Assembly (NCBI GenBank): GCA_002221725.1
Contig: NJFT01000088.1
Coordinates: 62,001 to 126,000, forward strand
Reading direction: 5' to 3'
Length of the DNA: 64,000 nucleotides
Source of the DNA: Scedosporium boydii
Taxonomy: Eukaryota > Ascomycota > Sordariomycetes > Microascales > Microascaceae
A program made the position numbers and the translations under genes. Below are positions 57,801 to 64,000 of the stretch, in pieces; positions within the stretch are counted from its first letter, which is position 1; each line of letters opens with the position of its first letter. A model generated the notes under the pieces. That model made no database searches. It worked only from the letters and a program-made list of their open reading frames with translations, and had not been told where the DNA came from.

Positions 57801-60016
57801 GATAGCCTTGTGAAGATTCTCAAGCTGAACCTGGGCATCGGCTGCAGATAGAGACTCAAGATCACCCTCGATGGTAACTTTTCCTGGGTTTAGGAAATCA
57901 AGCAAGGCTGCCAGCTCGCCCAGGTTGTTCTGGATAGGGGTACCGGTGATGAGGATCTTGCACGGTACGCCAAAGCTGAACAGCTTAGCATAGAGCTGGG
58001 ACTCTCGGTTCTTTAACCGATGGGCTTCATCCACGGCAAGGACTTGCCACTTGATGGTCTGAAGGAACTGCCAGTCGGCAAGGATGTAGTCGTAGGACGT
58101 GACGAGCACATTGAATTTGGGCTTCTTGGGGTTCCCGTCAACAAGGAGTTCATTGTCGCGGATGATGCGGCGGGAAGAGTCGGGGCCAAGGTAGACGACA
58201 TAGTTCAAGTCGGGCGCCCAATGGTTAAAGGTGTCGCACCAGGCTGGTATGACGCTCAGAGGCGCTACCACTAGAAATGGGCCTTCCTGCAGACGGTCGT
58301 TCCGCAGCCAACTCAGAAAGGAGACGGACTGAACAGTTTTACCCAGACCCATCTCGTCGGCCAAGATGACATTATTACCTCGGGTCCAGTTCAAACATAG
58401 GAAGTTCAAACCCATAAGTTGGAACTGTCGTAGCTCACCTCCTTTAATATAGGAAGGTTGTTCCTCGAGCTTCGTCATCCTTGTGCGAGTATTGAGGCTG
58501 GCTTCCTTTCGATCGGAACCCCAGGAGCGAACGGATCGATCAAGGAATTGGTCAATCTTGTCTTGGAAGTCAGGGCTGACATCGCCCTCCTCTTCCCACG
58601 TGCACTCGTCGTATGTGAGGCCTTTCCACTTGACGTAGTACTCGGTTCCGTGTTCGCCATTTCTGACGGCGACAATCCTCTCGACTTTTGTGTAATCTTC
58701 CAGGGCTTCCTCGTCCCTCTCCCTGTCGAGAAAATACTGCTCCTTGCTCTCGGGGGCGATATCATCGCTGAACTTGACGTCTAGTTCGTATTCAACGACC
58801 TTGCGGAAATAGTTCTCAACCCTACGGTAGCCGCGATAGTCCTTTAGGTCCTCAGCTTCTTCCCACGTGTCGTGGAGATGCGACTGTCCTTGCCACTTGA
58901 TGTAGTATTCGAAATCAGTTCGACGCGCGCCGATGCCGATGTCGATGCCATTCCTGGGACGATGGCGAACAACTTTCTCGATATAAGGACGAGTGTCAAC
59001 GTACTCCTCGGAGTAATCATTGTCGAGCGACAATTCGTCCTCCTCCTCCTCCTCACTGCTCTCTTGGTACATGCCTTGTTGTACCTGAGCGGCTCGGCGG
59101 CTGGACCATCGCTTCTCAGCGAGCGCTTGGTCGGGCTGCTCCTCGCGTTGGCGGCGGGCCTTGCGACGGAAGGTCTTGGCGCGAGCACCTCCATAGTTGT
59201 CAGAGTCGGAGTCCGAATCCGATACGTGACGGGCAGGAGTGGCGCGTTTGGAGGCTAGAGGAAGGTATATTAGTTGGGAAGCAAATAACGGAGTAAGGTT
59301 GCGCAGGATAATGATGAACCAGGCAAGGACGTACTCGGCTGAGATGTCTCGACGCGTCGCTTCTTTTGGGGTCGTTTGGTAACAGGGACAGCATCAGATT
59401 CAGAACTCGAATCAGAGTCAACCTGATGAAAAAGGTGGTATTAGTGACTTGTACAGGTATGGGGGCGGCGAGAAGGCCGGGGGAGAAAGAACATACGAAT
59501 CGGCGAGCTTGGGTGGCACGGCCCTATAGGAAGCAAGGTTAGCTCAGCGTTCAACAAGATGAAGCAGCAGATAAAGGGTAGGAAAATCCATACACTGCGT
59601 CTTAGGCCGTACAATTCGGGGTTTTGATGTATATAGTCCTCCTCGACGGCAGCTTTGCGCTTGGCGGCACGACGAGATGCTTGAGAACTCGATCGAGTGT
59701 CGTCGGCGGCATCGCTTTGAGGAGATGGGGGGCTATCATCCATATCGTAGTCGCCATCATCTGAAGCGTTATCCTCGGGCGAATCGCTTTCGCTTTGGTT
59801 CTCCGAGTCTGAAATATCCCGGACGACTTCCGTGTAAGTGGGCATCTCATCACCAGAGGATGATGAGGCGCGTGTGACGGGGTCGGCAACGACAACGTCT
59901 CGGACATCGGACAAATCGCTATCTGATGCTGCGTCGCCGGCATCGAATTCGGTTGACATGAGAGTCGGGGGAGATATATGTCCGTTAACCGGACTCGGCT
60001 CCGGAGAAGAGGGCAT
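54876..60016 (-). CDS. CHD1: Chromodomain helicase DNA-binding protein Chd1
   Basis: Chd1 is a monomeric ATP-driven remodeller that spaces nucleosomes over transcribed genes. Five exons, 60016-59594, 59523-59497, 59422-59335, 59254-55108 and 55050-54876, give 1619 aa. The N-terminus is acidic and Ser-rich. Two chromodomains follow, near residues 269-316 (EYYIKWQGQSHLHDTWEEAE) and 367-405 (EYYVKWKGLTYDECTWEEEG). The SNF2 motor has Walker A DEMGLGKT near 481, DEAH near 590, LITGTPIQNNLGELAALLDF, VLIFSQMVRMLDILSDYL near 783, and ARAHRIGQKKPVNIYRLVSK near 880. A SANT-SLIDE-like DNA-binding region spans about 1120-1265 (AWSAREDAMLLVGVDKHGFG). An Arg/Asp/His-rich linker leads to the C-terminal helical domain (CHCT, DUF4208) near 1498-1585. 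The last intron (55107-55051, 57 nt) splits that domain; removing it restores DRFWDFLGSLWPIE. Exon 2 is only 27 nt and encodes GRATQARRF. Confidence 0.95.
59497..59523 (-). other. CHD1: 27-nt microexon of CHD1
   Basis: Minus strand: acceptor CCTATAG, nine codons (GRATQARRF), donor GTATGT, flanked by introns of 70 nt (59593-59524) and 74 nt (59496-59423). All three junctions are phase 0, so including or skipping the exon keeps the frame; it could be alternatively used. Confidence 0.75.
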
Positions 60017-62519
60017 CGTAAGGCGTGATGGCAAGGCTGCCCGCTATATAGAGACGACACAGGTTAGCAACGCGGGCTTAACAGTCTATCACGCCATCTG
60101 CTAGGGCCTGAGATGAGCCAAGAGACAGAGGCGATCAAATTGACGTGTTCCAAGACACGAAAATGAAACAGTAGAGGGTGCTATCCACCCTGTCGCATTC
60201 CCGGCACGTCTTCGATGACGGCGAGGCTGACGGGTGATGGAAGCGCAATTGCGCGAGGTACAGAAGCGGAGATGGTCAGAGAGCAAAACAGACGGGTCAG
60301 AGCCATCAAGACAACTCGATTCCATCAGGTCAAAGCGTTGCTAAGGGCTCCGATGCCATTTCCAAGTGGTATACAGGCATCGGAGGATCACCTCTTGCAA
60401 GTGAATTGGCCGAGGAGAGCGAGGTTCTGGGCATAGTCCCAGATAGAGCTCAGACCAGGGGATTTTTCTGGGGAAGGGAAACAGACTTACGAGTCATTAA
60501 ACAATAACGGCCCTCAGGCAGCATAAGAATCAAAGTAGGGGTCACCAAGATTATGATTAAAAGTAGTGAAGCCAGTTGGGCCGGTGATGGGGGCTGGATA
60601 ATTGGGGAAGAAAGAACATGAAGTGTGAGGCAGAAGTTGGTGGGAATGGGTAGTGACAAAAAGCACAGGTGAGGGTGGCAGGGGAAGAGAATTCTGAGTT
60701 GGGTAGTGAAGGAGTTCAGTGGGTTTGGGAGGGAAATTTTAGAGGGTGGGGGAGAGAGGCTAGGCAGGTACACTACAGATGGCTCCTTCTCTGGACGAGG
60801 GAAAAAAAATTGACTACTGCTTAGGGTGGAAGGAAGTGTGGGGTACCTAGCCTCTAGTACAAAATAAGTGGCAGAGAAAGTACTAGGTACACAGGCTTAA
60901 AACGCCTACTCATCCTCCTTGTCAGGTGTCAATCCTACATCGCCTCAGAGAGATTTAGTGCAACTCTTTTTACCTAATAAATCAGGCATTAGCATCAGAT
61001 GCTTGATTTCCTAAAACAGCAAGTGCCAACGAAATGGGTTGGTTCTCTAACTCTGACCACTGACCGACCGACCACAAGGAAATATATTTCGTAGAGAATT
61101 TCTTGAGCCAGCTGTCGTCTGACAGCCTGCCTTGCCACTGTGACTTGTGATATTGCAATCTTTTCCCCCTATTTTTCTAATGTATATGCAGATACTTCGT
61201 AGTTGTGGTTTATTGAAACGGGGTCAACATGTGAAAGATAACATGAAGGCTCCAAGTTTATAAACCAACCAACCGAAGAACTGGTCGAGCTTTGGAAGAT
61301 GTCCCTTTACCCGTTTGCTCTGAATTATATTCCATCGCAGCTGGCAGTGCTACTTCGTAACTCGGCCATACTGGAGCAACACACAAAATCAACTTGGTTG
61401 TTACCACACCGACAGTCAACGTTGACACATAGACAGACCTGGCTCACTGTTGCCGTCGAATGCGTCCCTCGGAAGATTGTGCGAAACAAACGTGGATACT
61501 CATCAGTAAAATCTCATCCCCCCATCGCTACTATTTCTTGATGGTTTCTCAACCGTATTTTGCAGGACGCGACATTTTGAACACTAGTTACTTCGTACAC
61601 GATCCAGGATGGGCCGATAGGCCAGAAATCTTGCCAGTAGAAATGGGCCCTCAGGGTTTTTTAAACTATCTTTGCTCATCGCGGTAGGGAAAACCCAGCA
61701 ATAGTCAGTATCCCAAACGTCCAAGTAGGTCAGGTGTACCAGACCGTTAATATAACCTTGGCAGATGCTGTACTCCGTATTAATACGAATATGCACATGA
61801 AATGGAGACGTTACGAAGTACTTCGTACGAAGTAATAGCAACTGGCAACGCAAGCGTACAAACGCTGCCATAGCCAAGAGCAGGACGACATTGATGTGCC
61901 CATGTACAAGTGATAGTGTACATAGCATTCCACCACACACACAGGTTCAATTTGAAGTCCCAAATTGTGGAGGAGAACTCCGAGGAGGTTAAACCCCAAT
62001 TTGATTCAAACCTCAATGCAAGAGCAAGATCAGTGATCAGAAAACCGACGACTCAGAATCGAGGAAAAAATGATTACTTCGTACTTTGACCTCTTGCTCC
62101 GCCCTGCTTGCGCTCAAGCTGTGAATCACCGTTACAACCACCCCACTTGCCACTTAGTTTGACCATTCAATTGTTCCAAGTCTGTTTGGTTCAAAGGAGT
62201 CCACAGTCTTCATCCCTCCCATTCGATCCCGCCACAATTGCCAACGACGGCCCAAATAAATCCTTGTTTGCCTCTTGCCTCGAGACCACATCTTGAAATC
62301 TTCGTCTCCCGACGATCCTCTCCTCCCCAGGGCTAGAAAGCATCAGACACTGTCGCCGTCATTGTCATTCGACTCCAGTTCCTTTCGCGCCCCTCAAGGC
62401 CTATTTTCACTTGGCACTCAAGTCTGTGTCGCATATCCCCTCCTCTGCCTCAGACCCGTGCTGGAACTGGAACCCTAACCCAAAACTTCATTCCGCAGAG
62501 AACGAGTTGTCCGCGCAAA
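60017..62519. other. Divergent region CHD1 / RLI1, 2.5 kb
   Basis: Upstream regions of CHD1 (-) and RLI1 (+). The part 60541-61020 has few CpG and is purine-rich on the plus strand at 60600-60860, with G runs at 60727-60752 that could fold as a G-quadruplex. From 61193 to 62083 the TACTTCGTA motif occurs seven times, with one TACTCCGTA at 61771. The RLI1 leader (about 62100-62519) is C/T-rich. No gene seen. Confidence 0.5.
61811..61835. repeat. Three overlapping TACTTCGTA-family motifs
   Basis: Within 25 bases the motif occurs as TACGAAGTA (61812), TACTTCGTA (61819) and TACGAAGTA (61826), each sharing two bases with the next. The first two form the perfect 16-bp palindrome TACGAAGTACTTCGTA at 61812-61827. 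Confidence 0.9.
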
Positions 62520-64000
62520 ATGGCCGACAAACTCACTCGGTATGTCAACCACAGGAGTCCTAAACCCTCCGCTGATTTTGGATGATATCTATTTTTTTTC
62601 TATTTATCATTTTCCCCTCGCTTGAGATGAGCTAGATACTAACTGGGCACTCAGTGTGGCTATTGTCAATAGCGACAAGGTAGGGCTCAATTGTCGATTC
62701 TGTTGCTAGGCACGGCTTGGGATTTGTCCAGATGCCCCGCGTTTCTGTGATATTTTTTTATACCCCGCCATCACCAGCCGCCGTCACCCGTCGAGAGAGT
62801 AACCTGGAAAGCAGACGTCACTGACAATTCTCTGTGTTCTCCCTCTAATAGTGCAAGCCAAAGGTTCGTTATTACTACCATCTTGCGTTATATAATATAT
62901 ATATATATGCGCGCCCTCTTTCAGGTTTGCTAACTGCTCTGTGCTGCAGAAATGTCGCCAGGAATGCAAGAAATCCTGCCCTGTTGTCAAGAGCGGCAAG
63001 CTCTGTATCGAGGTCACCCCTGAGTCGCGAATCGCCTACATCTCTGAGCCCCTCTGTATCGGTTGTGGTATCTGTCCGAAGAAGTGCCCCTTTAGCGCCA
63101 TCACCATTATCAACCTTCCCACCAACCTTGAGACCCAGCTCACTCACCGATACTCCGCCAACAGCTTCAAGCTGCACCGTCTCCCCACTCCTCGTCCCGG
63201 CAACGTCCTTGGTCTTGTCGGAACCAACGGTATCGGAAAGAGTACTGCCCTCAAGATTCTCAGTGGAAAGTTGAAGCCAAACCTTGGTCGCTTCGATAAC
63301 CCACCGGACTGGGAGGATGTCATCAAGTACTTCCGAGGATCCGAGCTCCAGAGTATGTTACGCTGGTTACCCGCCTTTATGAAATATGTAGGTGCAGTGC
63401 TTCGTCTGACCACATTTCTAGACTACTTCACCAAGCTCCTCGAAGATGACCTCAGGGCCATTGTCAAGCCTCAATATGTCGACCAGATCCCCAAGTCCAT
63501 TCGTGGTCCGAACAAGACCGTCCGATCCCTCCTCGCTTCCCGCGCGACACTCGGCAACCTAGAGGAAGTCTGCGACACTCTCGGTACGTCCCAGATACGA
63601 ATGAATGTATAATTCTGCTGTTGCCTAACCTCCTAACCTCTCCTCGTAGAGCTTAACCATATTATGGATCGTGAGGTCCAGCTTCTTTCCGGTGGAGAAC
63701 TTCAGCGATTTGCCATTGGTACCGTCTGCGTCCAGAAAGCCGATGTGTACGTATCCGTGATCGAACCTGGCATCTTTTGAGAGGAGTTTTTCTTAACTCG
63801 TTGGCTAACACGACCTCCAGCTACATGTTTGACGAGCCGTCTTCGTACCTCGATGTCAAGCAGCGATTGAGCGCCGCCCGAATCATCCGATCGCTTCTTC
63901 GACCTGACGACTACGTTATTGTCGTCGAGCACGATTTGTCCGTCCTTGACTACCTTTCCGATTACGTCTGCGTGCTCTACGGTCAGCCTGCCGTCTATGG
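62520..64000 (+). CDS. RLI1: Ribosome-recycling ABC protein Rli1/ABCE1 (5' part)
   Basis: Rli1 splits ribosomes after termination and needs iron-sulphur clusters to do so. Exons in the window: 62520-62539, 62655-62679, 62852-62863, 62950-63352, 63422-63583, 63650-63746 and 63821 to the window edge; 299 codons are present, about half of the expected 600. The spliced start is [15 protein letters not shown], then [17 protein letters not shown], the first cluster of cysteines, and [13 protein letters not shown], the second, together two [4Fe-4S] sites. ABC domain 1 follows with Walker [10 protein letters not shown], the Q-loop region, signature [12 protein letters not shown], and Walker [16 protein letters not shown]. 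The reading stops in GQPAVYG before the hinge and second ABC domain. The third exon is only 12 nt. Six introns within 1.3 kb make this the densest spliced gene here. Confidence 0.96.
62852..62863 (+). other. RLI1: 12-nt microexon of RLI1
   Basis: Acceptor CTAATAG, exon TGCAAGCCAAAG, donor GTTCGT. It encodes Cys-Lys-Pro-Lys, so the first ligand cysteine of the N-terminal iron-sulphur cluster is on an exon of four codons. Skipping keeps frame but would destroy the cluster. The donor is weaker than the others. Confidence 0.88.

Overview
The window is nuclear DNA of a filamentous ascomycete (Pezizomycotina, most likely a sordariomycete). The evidence is genes interrupted by short GT...AG introns (mostly 50-180 nt, with GTATGT/GTAAGT-type donors and CTAAC-like branch sites), fungal-only families (DUF3602, DUF2406, fungal MED14/MED16, BAH-PHD), an intron-containing tRNA-Tyr, and a secreted GH10 xylanase. 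I could not fix the genus. Seventeen protein genes and one tRNA gene can be supported. Exon models were built by hand from splice consensus and family conservation; each complete model keeps one open frame from ATG to stop.

Layout. 0-9.7 kb, all on the minus strand: actin-capping protein beta (CAP2), a BAH-PHD chromatin reader, and the vacuolar amino-acid effluxer ATG22. 10-15.7 kb: tRNA-Tyr(GUA), a GH10 endoxylanase (+), and a small GRGGAGN-repeat protein of the DUF3602/Par32 family (-). 17.6-24.9 kb: the SNF2 remodeller FUN30 (-), the V-ATPase assembly factor VMA21 (+), and a DUF2406 protein (-). 24.9-32.6 kb is a 7.8 kb stretch with no recognisable gene but several copies of a short TACTTCGTA motif. 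32.6-48.1 kb: ribosomal protein eL33 (-), Mediator MED14 (+), protoporphyrinogen oxidase HEM14 (-), the poly(A)-binding zinc-finger protein NAB2 (-) and Mediator MED16 (-). 48.1-64 kb: an Hst3/Hst4-type sirtuin (+), the chromodomain remodeller CHD1 (-) and the 5' part of the ribosome-recycling ABC protein RLI1/ABCE1 (+), cut by the window end.

Theme. The genes are mainly core nuclear housekeeping: two SNF2 remodellers (FUN30, CHD1), two Mediator subunits (MED14, MED16), a sirtuin, a BAH-PHD reader and an mRNA-export protein, mixed with vacuole, haem and translation genes. They are not an operon. Four gene pairs are divergent and share upstream regions: FUN30/VMA21, RPL33/MED14, MED16/sirtuin and CHD1/RLI1.

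Most interesting observations. (1) Several very small exons are needed to keep conserved protein sequence: 6 nt in ATG22, 10 nt in RPL33, 12 nt in RLI1 and 27 nt in CHD1. (2) The 9-mer TACTTCGTA/TACGAAGTA occurs at least 12 times, all outside genes, where about 0.5 would be expected by chance. (3) A CpG-starved segment lies near 48.5-49.1 kb and looks like decayed, possibly RIP-mutated, sequence. (4) CHD1 carries a stop-free 57-nt intron whose retention would keep the frame. I found no novel multi-gene system, transposon or CRISPR-like array.
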